A stretch of DNA of 64,000 nucleotides from Chaenocephalus aceratus (lineage: Eukaryota; Chordata; Actinopteri; Perciformes; Channichthyidae). The notes under the pieces were generated by a model. It was not told where the DNA came from. It ran no database searches and saw only the letters and a list, made by a program, of their open reading frames with translations. Below are positions 49,751-61,159 of the stretch, piece after piece; positions within the stretch are counted from its first letter, which is position 1; each line of letters begins with the position of its first letter. A program made the position numbers and the translations under genes. The stretch is taken from positions 10,624,894-10,688,893 of the forward strand of contig CM043800.1 in NCBI GenBank assembly GCA_023974075.1, read 5' to 3'.

Positions 49751-50052
49751 GGATATTACCTGGTATGGTAATATTCCTGTAATCCTTTTCTCCTCCGTGG
49801 AAGAGAGAAGAAAAAAGTGTCCTTGCTACCGTGGTGTCGGTAGTGAGGGAAAAAACACAAGTTAGCAACTGGTGTGTTGCTAACTTGAAGTCAAAACCTT
49901 ACCTTACTCCAGAGGAAGAACGGCGAGGTTGACTATAATACTCCTCTGTGAGAGAATAGGGTAGCCGGCTCACGCCCGTCGACCGAAAATTAGCTTTGGG
50001 TTCAGTCTGTGGACTGTTAAGCTAGCCCGGCTACCGTTCGAGATGTGCTCTG

Positions 50053-50243
50053 AAGCGAGAAGAGGTGTTTGAATGACGCATGCGTCGTGGCGCAGGCTAC
50101 TTATAGGGGGTGATTTCCCCTGACGTTGACGTCAAGAATCACCGGCCAATCAGGATTGGCATAATGAGATTGATGCTTCTGTTTTCTCCGCGATGAGGCG
50201 CATCCCATAGTGAGACATCGAACGGAGTGTTATGAATGAGAAC
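50053..50243. repeat. DIRS inverted terminal repeat, right (element 5' end)
   Basis: Inverted partner of 44893-45063. The outermost 38 bp (50203-50240) are also complementary to the inner half of the internal complementary region. Being at the 5' end, it probably contains the element's promoter; this is inferred from DIRS biology. Confidence 0.95.
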
Positions 50244-50304
50244 TCAGGGTAACAGTGCTCTTTTTGCAAAAATCTGATGGAAACGGGCCTACGTTTATTG
50301 TCCC

Positions 50305-50933
50305 TTAAAGGGGACCTATCATGCAAAATGCACTTTTTGATGTCTTTTATACATAAATATGTGTCCCGGTGTGTCAGGGAACTCGCGCAGCGTCAGAAAA
50401 TAAAACCCTCTCTTTTCCTCCGTACCCACATCTCTAAAAACGGGGCTACAACGGAGCTGATCCAAATTTGCTTTTAATATGGTCGGTGTTTACATTAGCA
50501 TCGCTAACACTCAGAGCTAACCTGTACTGGAGAGCATGTGTGTAAAAAAGCAGGAAGTAAAAATTAACTCACCTTGTGGTATAACCGGCAAGAGAGAAAC
50601 CCTTTGAGCTCCAGACTGTTTCAGAAATAACCCTTGATAATCCATGATATGGCCTTTCATCACGGCAGCATTTAGTTTAGAGAGTAGCTGCCGGGTCCCC
50701 CATGAGCTCCGCCCCCTCCTTTTTTTTTATCACATTTCTTTTTTTAAAGCTTTATACCCCAAATCAGTACTTTTGAAACAGGAAGTGAAATAGAGGGATA
50801 TGAGGCATGGCTGGAATGGGTGATCTGTTTGGTATTTTGAGCAAAACACTTCATAGACATGTTTTTTATATATATTTGTATATATCTGAGACATATGCTA
50901 TTGCCTAAAAATAGCATGATAGGTGACCTTTAA
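50305..50933. mobile_element. TTAA MITE, family B, full copy
   Basis: TTAA at 50305-50308 and 50930-50933 flank 621 bp with imperfect 16-bp inverted ends AGGGGACCTATCATGC and GCATGATAGGTGACCT. It lies about 60 bp outside the DIRS right end. A partial relative is at 5653. Confidence 0.85.
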
Positions 50934-52690
50934 ACCGAATAGGTAAACAACGCAACACTTCCAATTTTCCCTCCAATGTTGGTTATAAGTTATCTTGCTA
51001 AACGTTCGATGATGTAACATCATTCCCACATTCCGTGCCATGTATCAATCTTTATTAAACAGTTTCAAACAATATTCTGGCAATAAGTGCAGGATTTCAC
51101 ATAACATTTCAAGAGCAATTAAGCACAGGAACAGGAATGTGGATTGGGGAGGTTTGGCTAATACCCTTTGCTCTTAATGAGATAAATGTTGGTGCTGATA
51201 CCGATCCAATGCAACTGTCCTTCCTAGGAAAAAGAAAGCCAATGGCCCAAAGCAACATATTCTGTCATTCAAGAGTCCCAAAGAGTTCGTAAAAGTCCCA
51301 AAGAGTTCTTAAAAATAATAAAGGACAAAGTCAGGTTATTATTACGAAGAAAGAATTATTGCAACCAGGACATCAATGCTCCTTTAACTTTAATAAAGTG
51401 GTAACTCAACCCTAAACCATCCGAAATTGTAAGCCTTGAACACCCTATAGCAAAGTTACACCAAACCTTAACCAAAGCATTGTCACAAAATAAGAAGCAT
51501 TTCTTTTTAGCAGTGGTTTTTCTATGGTTGAGGAAGGCATTTGCTAATAATGTCTCCCTGGAAATGGTAGCATCAGCTCAAAAAAAGCTTCCGTGTCATT
51601 TTAAAGGGCATTGCCAAACAGGGGTTTGGAGGGTTCCCTATAATATTGGTTCCTTCCATACAAACTAGTTATAATGCTCCACTTAAACTGATTTGTACAC
51701 TAAGAAAAAATATATATATTCAACCAATTCAAATCTCTGCAATAGCATTGATGAATACTGACATAAACAAATCAAAAGAACCTCACATGAAACTAGAAAT
51801 GGACAACATTGACTGGATGATATCTGATTTGCAAAAGGCAATTACTGCAAAGCCGACTGATCCTGTGTTACATATGTTCATCGTACAGCATATGCAAACA
51901 CACAGTATATCGAATCAAAGGATTATGTGGTCTGTGCTCCCTGCAGAATTTCATTTTCGATGGTTGTTTACCAGAAAAGAAATGTGGAGTGTGATGCTTC
52001 TAAATGATCGGGAGCTGACAGTGTTTTCCTCCGAGTCCTGATCTCTCCCTCTTTTCCACCCCTTCATCTTTCTGTCCCCTCTATTGCCCATCTTTTGCGT
52101 TTCTCTCCCCTGGGCTGGACACTTTGTCCTTGCGCTCCCTGTCTCCTCCTCATCCTCCTCCTCCTCCTCTCTGCCTGGGCCGAGTGCGAGTGATAAATTA
52201 TTCGTGGGCATGCTCCGAGGGCCCAGGGCTGCTCATTCCTGCACACAGAGGACTAGCATTGATCCGGCCTGTGGTTCAACTTAATTGGAAACCCAGTTAC
52301 ACCAGCTACAGACACACTCCGACACACACTGCACACACACACACACACGCACAAACATGCACTTGCCGTCTAATGTAAAGCCCTGTTAATACACACATAC
52401 GCAGCATTGTACAGTAATACACCGGTGTATAGGTGCGCAGTTATTACAAATGTCAACATAATTATACAACACACACACACACCGACACGCAATCCCCACA
52501 TGCATTCATGCATTAAAGTGTTGCAGGATTAGCATCTGCCTAAGCATCAGCTACAGTGTATTTTTTATGATTACCAGTACATAATGAAGTAGTATTTTGC
52601 CCACACGTGGTTCTTATGAGCCACTGTATACAAATACAAACACTACACAAGTTCACGAAGTGACACACAGACTAGATGTTTGCAAATGTT
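50934..52690. other. Intronic, nothing recognised
   Basis: Short open frames only. Pyrimidine-rich 52035-52180 with a TCC run, and small CA runs at 52325-52345 and 52470-52485. Confidence 0.4.
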
Positions 52691-52692
52691 TG

Positions 52693-52693
<1 letters not shown>

Positions 52694-52742
<49 letters not shown>
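52694..52742. repeat. (CA)n microsatellite, about 24 units
   Basis: Pure CA. Confidence 0.97.
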
Positions 52743-52745
<3 letters not shown>

Positions 52746-53278
52746 TATAGTCACTAAGCCTGCATTCTAAGCAGCACTAAAGAGGAGTAACAGTCCACAG
52801 TGGAGCAATAGGCCCAGGGTTATCGATTGGACTGAGACACTGACTATCATACAGCTAATAGATTACATCAGACACATCGGAGCGGCCCAGTCAATGAGGC
52901 CTGATCCTATTAACTGGGGATTTGTAAACAGTTGTGTGCTCACTGTGACGGCTGCTGTGCTGCTTTGTGAGCCTTGGCGAGGGTTTGGAGGAGGCTCGTA
53001 TATCAGTGCACCCGGCCCCAATGTGCTGCCAGCCCCAGCCCGGCCGGGGTCATGGGTGTGCTGGACAACATGCTTTCATTTTATTGTCTTTGGAACAGGG
53101 ATGTCGTTTTTCTTCTGTATTGCTGTCAATCCTTCAGAGGTTTAACGTTGTAGTGGTATTTCTTGCATGGGTTGAATGTCAGTGGCTGTGTTCCAAATCG
53201 TAAACTAAGTAAGTAAATTAGCAATTACAGTATAGTATAACCAACAGACTTTTACACTGGAGTAGAGAATAGTTTTGA

Positions 53279-53735
53279 CATTCATGATGACGTCATGGTG
53301 TTAGCTTGAGCCAAATGAAAGGAAAGACTTACTCAGGTTTGCAGGCTAAAGTATAACTACTGTACACATGGCAACATGTTGCTGGTTGCTAGCATCAAAA
53401 AGGTTATGGCTCTAACTTTCAAACTTATCACATACCAGATGTATAACTATGTAATCTAAGTATTGGAATGACACACATAAAAAGTGCTCACATTCCTAGC
53501 GTATTCTTTAAATGAGATAAGGTGGATATGTGTCTAAGGTTTTGTGATGCTTACTTCTTACTACTGTAGATGATCCTTTTAGATTATCCATCTGGTTATC
53601 GTTAATTATTTTTTATTTTATCTGAGAATTATTTATTTGTTATCAATGTGGTAACATCATTATTACGTCCTGGTGTTAGCTTGAGTCAAATTAAAGGAAA
53701 GACTACCTGAGATGTGAAGGCTAAAGTGACGACAC
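53279..53735. repeat. Diverged direct duplication, period about 370 bp
   Basis: 53286-53365 (gacgtcatggtgttagcttg, then aaaggaaagacttactcagg and gcaggctaaagt) recurs at 53665-53735 (acgtcctggtgttagcttga, aaaggaaagactacctgag, gaaggctaaagt). Confidence 0.8.
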
Positions 53736-54253
53736 ATTGTAAAATGTAACTGATGTTAAAATCAGTGGGTGATGAGATGAGATGAAACCCAAATATTGTA
53801 CTTGCTGACCTTTGAGCGAAAAGGCTATTTTCATTGCACGCATTTTGAAAATAGGAAAAGCATGTTCATTAACAATAATATTAAGAAGGGCTCTCTATTC
53901 AAGTGTTTGATGACCATGAGACAGCACGGACAGTTCAACAGCTTTGAAACTGAACAGTCCATGGTCGATAAATGTTTTGGTACATATTTATCTTGCTTTG
54001 GGAAATAAATAGTGCTCTGTTTTTTGAACGCATGCACATTTTGTCCCTAAAATTGATCAAAATTGGCTTAAAGAAACTTGACTATCAATTTGGCCATACA
54101 TTTCTCTCAAATTGGTATTTTTGTGAGATCTTGAAACGTTTGTTTGATCATCAGCTGGATTCATTTTTTAGCAGAATCATGTTCCTTGCTAGCTAGCAGG
54201 TCACCAATGTACAATAAAGCCTTTTTATATTCTAAAAAATATGAAAGGTTTAT

Positions 54254-54664
54254 ATTTAAGCCAGGGGTTCTCAAAGTTTTGATGAGTGAGGGCCAATTTA
54301 GGTACCCAATATTGGATTGAGGGCCACCCAAGAAAAAACGGAATCATAAAATAATTCCAAAACAAATCCTTTCTTTATTGTACTAACCAATTACCGCAAC
54401 TCGCGAGATGCCTAGTTGCCATGCAACCAGTAGTCTCGCAAACTTTCCACAAGCTGTCATTCATAATTTAGGAATGACAACCCAGGGGGCGCAGTTTTAC
54501 CATTCTTAAATTCCATTCTAATTCTTACTAGATACGAACCATGGAGGATTAAAATATAACGCATGCATTTCAGCGTGTCACATTAACTATCGCGGGCCGC
54601 CAGAAACATTTCCGAGGGCCGCCATTGGCCTGCGGGCCGCACTTTGAGAACCCCTGATTTAAGT
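54254..54664. mobile_element. hAT MITE, 395 bp
   Basis: Ends CAGGGGTTCTCAAAGT and its reverse complement at 54262 and 54656. Flanks atttaagc and atttaagt form an 8-bp duplication with one mismatch. Sub-terminal gagggccac / cgagggccgcc wording matches Charlie-like hAT MITEs. Confidence 0.9.
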
Positions 54665-55571
54665 GAATCACTGTATGTAGCAACTAATTAGGCGGATAAC
54701 AGTTAGAAGAAACACATATTAACCCTGGGAATTGTCTGAAAGGATCCTTTGCTTAGCTTTTATTTGTTCTACATGAGCTGCATATCATAATCCATAGATA
54801 GTAGTTTTGTGTTTTCCTGCAGCCAAACACAACCAAGAGGAGGAGAAAACACATGGTCCACTATTGTTACAAAGCGTTAGTGCAGAGGAATAAAGTGCCA
54901 CCTCCTCACCAGTGAACAGCTCAGTTCATCTAAAGTCCATTACAGCATAAGCAATACTTCAGTTTAGCCAGCTGGATGGATGCTGGTCGTTGTTTTTTCC
55001 TTTAGATTAATTTCGTGGCCTAAACCTATTCCCATGTCCCTGCAGGGTCTGTGCAGCAAAGAGGAGTGCAAACACAGAGGCAGGAAGAGAGATAGCGGTA
55101 AACTGGGTTCTCAGGCAGCGCTGTGTTTTTAAGAGCAAAACGACCTTTCCAAAATAAATAGATCTGTGTCACGGACTGCTAGGAGAGAGAAACGCCCTCG
55201 GTTCAATAATTAATTCCCGAGTCGAGGGTTTTGGAGAGCCGCTGATTGGGCTGATTCTTTTTTTTTTATTCTGTTATGATACAAAGGACGCCGTTTGAAG
55301 TAATTTGTCCCAGAGAGAGCTGCTTGGAATACCATACATGCTTTGATTTAGCAAAGCAAATTTAATTTTGTTTGCTTTATGCAAACCAGCCAAGGCCGCG
55401 GGGGTTTCTCTGATTCCACCAGAGGGGTGATGGTGGTGGTGCTGATGATGGAGGTGGGGGGGTTGCACATAACAGAATCACGCTGCTGCCGTTAATATAT
55501 AATACACACTCATACACACAGCGCATGCAGTGAGCGGCAACAGTTCATGAGTACAAAGCCTATTCCCCCCC

Positions 55572-55630
<59 letters not shown>

Positions 55631-56840
55631 CAATCCCTTTGAAATCAAAGCTTAAAGTAATTGTTTGTGCGTTGTGTTTTGTTTCACGCTATCCGTCTAT
55701 TATTAGTGTTACTGGTATTATTCCTATCATGTTGTTTTAGCTGCCTGCTCTCGCTGCTTGCCGGGGTTTTGTTTTATGCCGTTAATGAAAGCTTCTCTCC
55801 TCGCTTTTGTTCTGCTTCGTTTTTTTTCCAATACGTGAATGGAATACATCTGTGTATATCTGTGCCGGATATTTCCTGAGACACCCAACAGCACAATAAT
55901 GAAGAGGCTACTTGTGATTTAGTCGTTTGTGGAGATTTTCTTTACATAGATATTTGTGCAAACCCTTAAAGGTATACCTTAACGAACGTGATCAGACGTT
56001 CGTGATGTATTGCAGTTATGTCATTAACGATAGTCTTTAATTACCTTTATTCTGTACCGTACTGTCCGTCTACAGATGTTACGCAAACATTGGAGGTATT
56101 TCATCTCCGAATGAGAGAAGGCTATATAGAACAGGTGGCAAAGCGGTTTTCTCATACTCCATTCAACTCATTTTTTTTTTTTTTAAAGGAACAATAATGA
56201 GTGGATAAAGCAGAAAAACCCAATTTCCTTTATGCTTTTTATATCCCGCAAAAGCCCTCGTTGACGGCCCTTTGGTCTTTTGTTGTAGAAAACTGAGCTA
56301 ATATCCTCCAGCTCTCGGCGCAGTTTAAAGGTCTTAATTGGATTCCATTAGTATATTGCTTGACATGACACTTGAGTCCGCTCTATTAGAATTCCCCTGC
56401 CTGGGATTAAAAAGAATACTTTTTTCTGCATTCGACTCTCTGGGCTCTTTTGTTACATCTCAAATATTCTTTGTTGGATTCACTGTTTTTCAGTGACCCC
56501 ATTATTAAAACCGTGAGCTTGACTCAAACAGCTGCTTTTATGTCTAGAGGACTTGCTGTAAAAAGGCATGGCATTGTCTCATCGCTGCAGTTTCTGTATC
56601 AATAAACCTTAGAGGTAATACAGTATGAGGATAACTGATAGAATGTGCTGTAAGCCCCATAATAAACTCATCCATCCTGTTTCTGTACAAGACTAAAACC
56701 AACGTTGGGCTCCTTGCTGCTTTCTTTTCAGAGCATCACGCAGTGTTGAAGTGTTTCCTCCGTGGTTTCACGCGGTGTAGAACAAGGGCCAAAGGAAAGG
56801 TGTGTTTGATGATTTCTGTGTTTTATGTCTCCTGCCCCAG
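54665..56840. other. Intronic; possible conserved blocks near the last exon
   Basis: 55140-55450 and 56230-56440 are repeat-free, balanced stretches with conserved-element look (for example aggtcttaattggattccat). No exon was recognised before 56841. Confidence 0.35.
55572..55628. repeat. (CA)n microsatellite, about 28 units
   Basis: Pure CA after a C run. Confidence 0.97.
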
Positions 56841-56954
56841 TCCTGAGCTGACGTGGAGGGATGTTCAGCATCTGATCGCCAACACAGCACAGATCCCCGT
56901 CCCCAAAGAGCCTGGCTGGAACATCAACGCGGCAGGATACCATGTTCACCATAG
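56841..56954 (+). CDS. Convertase exon after the catalytic Ser (LTWRDVQHL)
   Basis: A 114-nt exon between ctgccccag and gtactg. Its first base turns the split codon into Asn (EVN), giving the family's (A/V)N..LTWRDVQHL continuation. It then reads IANTAQIPVPKEPGW and NINAAGYHVHH, and ends with two bases of a codon. The family equivalent ends W.TN.AG..VSH(L/Y)YGFG, so the next exon should begin near a YGFG-like segment. No such exon was found in the remaining 7 kb. Confidence 0.92.
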
Positions 56955-57048
56955 GTACTGTGCTACATCACATATTTTTTAACACACATATTGGGTATGA
57001 TCTTTGGGGTTACTTTCCTAGCATTCAGCCAACATTCTTTCCACCTTC

Positions 57049-57817
57049 TAATGCTGCGTCTAACACACCGTACGCGATGCGAATATTCACTTTGCTCTGA
57101 TGCGCTCTTGCTCTAAGTGCTCGAGTTTCACTGCGGCTGTCAGCTGTGTTTACTCGCATCATTCAAACAAGACACGCTGGCTTGGGGGCAACAACTACAA
57201 CAAAATGAACATATTTGACCGTGATTTAATTGTAATACACGTTTCAAAATGATGCTGAAGTAACAACATACTGATATCGGTTAGTAAAACCATGAATTAA
57301 TGCTTTGACAAGCCTGCAGACAGACGGCAGGCGAAAAACCTTTTAAAATGCGTGTTTTCTGAATGGAGATCAGATCGACCAGGCTAAGCTAACGTTGTAT
57401 ATGCTCCGGCCACACTCACAACAACGGCATACAGACATAAATAAAGCAGCGACTGTATTCGCCATGACACAGACAGTCTGTGGTTTGTACTTGTTTAACT
57501 TTTGTCTAGTTTCTGAACAGATATGAGGAGCTGTGAGCTTGAGTGCTAACAGCTAACGACTGATGTTGTTTTTCTGGTTCAACGTCAGTGACAGCAGGCT
57601 GAGATCCTCACCGCTGATTGGCTACCGCGAGATCGCGACATTTTTTAACTCGAGCGGTTGTCGCGGCCCCCTCCAATCGCCTCAATCGCGCCGCGGCATT
57701 TGCATCAACCGCTTCATGCGCGCCGTCAGAGCGAATTCGCGTCTGTCTGCATTGACTTTACATGTAATCGCGCCGCCCCCTAAAAATCGCATTGCATCCG
57801 GTGTGAACGCAGCATAA
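57049..57817. mobile_element. PIF/Harbinger-like MITE, 763 bp
   Basis: TAA at 57049-57051 and 57815-57817 flank an element with ends TGCTGCGTC and gaacgcagca. The left inner end continues aacacaccgtacgcgatgcg, and the right end, reversed, gives ttcacaccggatgcaatgcg, an imperfect 30-bp inverted repeat. A 3-bp TAA duplication is the Harbinger hallmark. No transposase is present. Confidence 0.82.
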
Positions 57818-58845
57818 GTGAGACTGACATGTAAACTGAACTAATCAATAGACAGATCTGTTAAGGTTTAGGATGGCAGCTTCTTCATACGCTGCACTCG
57901 GAGAGAAATAGTGGAGACGGAGACAATGAACTGTTTAGCCCTTGAGCATGATTTATTCCTATGCTTCTCAGGTGATCCCTTCGCTCAGCCGAGCTAACTT
58001 AGAAGAACACTGTGTACACGTGCATCAGGTGGAACACACCCTCATTTACATGACGCAAGCCTGGTCCTTACGTAGCACGTAACACTACAGTGCCTCACAG
58101 TGGTACAATAACAATATTACATCCCTATAGTACAGAATAGACACAATCTCTCATACATACAATAACTGAGGACATATGTAAACATTTCCCTTAACAAGAT
58201 CACTTTTTGTTCTTTAAAAGGAAAGTGATCTACCATGCTAAGCTGAAACCCATTAGTCATTGCTATGGCTATCTAAGAGACATTAGACAATCATGGTTGT
58301 GCACTTTTTAAGTAATAGTTCGATATTTTGGAATTTTTGTTTTGTTTTATTGCGTTTTCACAGAGTCATAGAGTTACTTAAGATTTAGATGATATAAGTC
58401 TTACAGTATATCTGAAGAGTAAATATAAGGTTACAGACAGTAACAGTTTAGCTTAGCATAAGTTTTTGAAAAAAGCTGGCCTGACTCTCTCCAAAAACAC
58501 AATGATTCAACAACCAGCTCCTTTAAAACTCGGAATATCTCATATGTTCAATCCATTCAAACTATTTCTTGGCCAAGCAGCAACACCTGTATGGTTTCCT
58601 GGCAACCACAAAAGACTTCGTGTGACACATGGTAATTTGCCAGGCTAGCTGCCAGGCTAGCTGCTTACCCTTTTTCTAGTCTCTTTTGCTAAGTTAAACA
58701 ATCTCCTTGTCTATCTCTTATTACTACTCCTGCTCTTAACTCATCTTTAAAGACATTGAGGAACATAAATGTTACACTAATATTGATATAAAAACCTTTA
58801 AATAGGCTGCAAACTAGAGTCAAATGTTTTTATAGTGAGATTTTT
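57818..58845. other. Intron after the last seen exon, nothing recognised
   Basis: A tandem gccaggctagct duplication occurs at 58639-58663. No convertase exon (YGFG-like start) was found. Confidence 0.4.
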
Positions 58846-59470
58846 TTAAAGGGGTACATTTTCGGAGTTCAGATTGTTTTTCTGTGCCTCTGCTGTGATA
58901 GGTTTACATGCTTTCAAAAAGGCCTTATTTCCTGATACTGCCTTGCTGCAGCACCTTTTTTCATCTTCTGTTGTGATTGGCGATGCCCTGTCCCTTAGCA
59001 TATCATGTGCAAAGGAATCCAATGGCGGCGTGTCAGGCGGGGGGGGGGGGGGGAGTGTGTTGGAGAGAAAGTCTCAATTCTCTAATTTCCCCTCCTCGGT
59101 CCTCCGGTAGTGACCCGGAAATGGATTTCACCGCGCCATGTTGAAGGACATCTAATTTCTCTAAATGCACATCGAGGATCGAGCATCGAGGAGGCTCTCT
59201 GGAGGAGCTCTAACCAAGGAGACACTGATGGGTCCTCCGCGGATGTATTTCCGGCAACAGTGATGTTTCAAAGAGTCGCTGATGCACGGCCGGACTGATC
59301 TCAGCCAATGACAGCTCTGCATGCATCCCCTAGATATTATTTGATTAACTGCTTTCATCGCGACGCGCCAATTAGAGAAATGAGAAACCTTCCATGTACA
59401 CGCACTAAAACCTATAAAACACACTATAGGAAAGGGGAAAACACAAAAGGCATAATAAAGTGTCTCTTTA
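58846..59470. mobile_element. Family C MITE, decayed right end
   Basis: TTAA-AGGGGTACATTTTCGGAG at the left; gcctctgctgtgataggttt, gccttgctgcagcacctttt and ctataggaaaggggaaaaca match the copy at 60727. The right TTAA is no longer clear. Contains a 15-base G run (59039-59053). Confidence 0.65.
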
Positions 59471-59474
59471 TCTC

Positions 59475-60720
59475 TTCACTTCTTTTATAAGATTGAATAT
59501 TTATAAGCCTCTGAATGCTACATAAACAAACCACTGTAGATTGTGATAATATTGAACATTTCGGGTGTTTTATAGATGTTTTTTCCGTGTGTTACCTTAG
59601 CGGCTTGTCTAAAATAATAACAGTTTTATGTATCAAACTGAGGTGTTACTTGTACTAAGTTTATTCCAGTAAACAATCCTCGATGATCACACTGGTAGTG
59701 TCATCTCCCACTTGTTTACTGCTATATTTGCCACGTGCACAACTTTAATGCGAACACTCTCCTCGTATAAAGCGCTTCAACCACAAAAAGCATCTGTTTT
59801 ATGACAGTTGAGACAGGTGATCTTGTCCGGGGAGGAGTGTCATCGTAATCCTCTAATGTTATTATCACACCCACAGCGTGTCTGAGTGTCTGCACCTGCT
59901 CTGATTTATACACACCGAGGCTGGAGGAAATGGAGCTTCTCCCTGTGACTGTATGAAGCATGCATCTGTGGAGGGAGGGCGAGTGCGAGTGAGCCCCATG
60001 CTCCTCCAGACATCGTATAAACGCTTTTACAATGCTTTTACAATGTCAGCCGGGCGATGACATATCGGTAATCAGTCATAGCATTTGTGATGTTTTTCCT
60101 CTGCTCTCTGTCTCACTCACCTTAACATTTCCTCTCCCCATCCTGGCTCGAACTCACTGTCAACACCTCTCTTTCTGTTCCCTGTTTCAGCCTTCTTGCT
60201 TCTCTCCTCCATCCCCTCTATTCGCAGCATGCTGTGTAGTCAAATAGATTGTAATTACTGTGTTGCTGAGAGAAGAATGGATTAATTAAAATATAATGAT
60301 GCCGATCACACCAGCGGGCGTTTGTTGAAATCTGTCCATTTAGGGGCTGCGGCTGAGGACTCGTAATGCCCGGATCATACTGCAGCGGCCACCCTAATTA
60401 TGAAGAATGGTTTATTGCATGGGCAAGGAAGGATGGACTGGACTAGTGCAATGAGCACAGGGTCACTTAACATCAATGAGGTTGTTACAATACATTAAAG
60501 ACGTGATATCTGTAATGAGAGGATCCATGTTTAGGACAATTGAAGATAACACTTAATGCTTATTAGCTATCGTGGAAACTAAGTGCTATTTCTCTGGATT
60601 CTGCAGGGGTATGACTTATGAGTTTGTTGCAGGTAAAATGGCTCAATGCACTGCGTCTTGAAAGGCATGCAAACAGACATTACAAACAAATTCAATCTTC
60701 TCCAATTTAACCGGCACATT
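59475..60720. other. Non-coding; possible conserved element at 60245-60425
   Basis: 60245-60425 is repeat-free with TAATTA-type words (attgtaattactg, ggattaattaaaat) and a GC-balanced core. No gene was recognised. Confidence 0.35.
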
Positions 60721-60722
60721 CT

Positions 60723-61159
60723 TTAAAGAGGATGTTATGTTAATTTCAAGCTTCATATTTGTGTGTCGTGTCTCTACTGGGACATGTCTCCATGCATTCA
60801 TGTTCAGAAAGCTCTTTATTTTTCTCGTACTGCCTGTCCTGCAGCACCTCTTTTCACCCTCTGTCTGAAACCAGAGCCAAGTCTGCTCTGATTGGGTAGC
60901 TATGTTGTGATTGGTCAACCTCTTAGAGGTGTCCCGCCACTTAGCCTATCAATGTGTTGGAGCAATAACCAATAGAAGCGCAATTGTTACTTAGTGATGT
61001 CACTATGTAAAGCTGTAACGGAGTACCAATGGAGAAGTTTCAGGCAGGGGGGGAGTGTGTGAGAGAGAAACTCCCTCTCCACCTTTACATGCACAAAAAC
61101 CAATATATAAACACTACAGGAAAGGGAGAACCCAAGAAAGTATAAAAGGGCCACTTTAA
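60723..61159. mobile_element. TTAA MITE, family C, copy 2
   Basis: TTAA at 60723-60726 and 61156-61159 flank 429 bp beginning AGAGGATGTTATG and ending aaaagggccact. Shares gtgtctctactgggacatgt, tgcagcacctcttttcaccc and actacaggaaagggagaac with other family C copies. Confidence 0.75.

Larger units (their letters stand above)
44845..50243 (-). mobile_element. DIRS-like tyrosine-recombinase retrotransposon
   Basis: About 5.4 kb, minus orientation. Order 5' to 3': inverted terminal repeat, gag, a repeat-filled region where reverse transcriptase is expected, RNase H remnant, tyrosine recombinase, internal complementary region, second terminal repeat. That order and the terminal and internal complementarity define the DIRS order. 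The ends agree with absence of a target duplication, as expected for recombinase-mediated integration. Coding regions are broken by one gag stop and one recombinase frameshift, so this copy is dead but not old. Confidence 0.93.
27730..56840 (+). other. 29.1-kb convertase intron filled with mobile elements
   Basis: Bounded by the gtgagt donor after the Ser exon and the ctgccccag acceptor of the LTWRDVQHL exon. Split codon aa|t gives Asn, so no coding residue is missing. The other mapped introns are 0.8-3.2 kb. 27730-28930 and 38150-39625 contain nothing recognised. Most of the extra length is L2, DIRS and hAT DNA described separately. Confidence 0.85.
19436..56954 (+). other. Partial gene: divergent kexin/furin-type proprotein convertase (7 exons seen)
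   Basis: Seven plus-strand exons join in phase into about 270 residues of a subtilase S8B catalytic domain. Proprotein convertases are secretory-pathway, calcium-dependent serine endoproteases that cleave precursors after basic residues. Seen here: catalytic His in HGTRCAGE, the Asp-rich SWGPRDDG and MDGP substrate-pocket segments, oxyanion Asn in WAAGNGG, DGYVNS, nucleophile in GTSSAAP, and LTWRDVQHL. Some residues are PCSK7-like (CSWGP instead of the usual ASWGP, GPHSL, AIGAV, MAVT). Others are PCSK5/6/furin-like ([17 protein letters not shown]). It is clearly more divergent than an ordinary fish orthologue of any of these, so the subtype is left open. Signal peptide, prodomain, catalytic Asp, P domain and tail exons were not found. 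Intron sizes are 815, 1311, 3185, 898, 1385 and 29111 bp. No in-frame stop was seen in the joined exons, so this looks like a live gene. Confidence 0.88.

Noticed and set aside
45676..50243. Possible novel phage-like integrase gene cluster
   Set aside because: Terminal repeats, internal complementary region and gag signature show it is a DIRS retrotransposon.
57563..57817. 84-residue frame in GC-rich sequence
   Set aside because: It is contained in the Harbinger-like MITE and ends at its terminus.
59110..59298. 62-residue frame near 59.2 kb
   Set aside because: It lies inside a decayed family C MITE, with no splice sites or family match.
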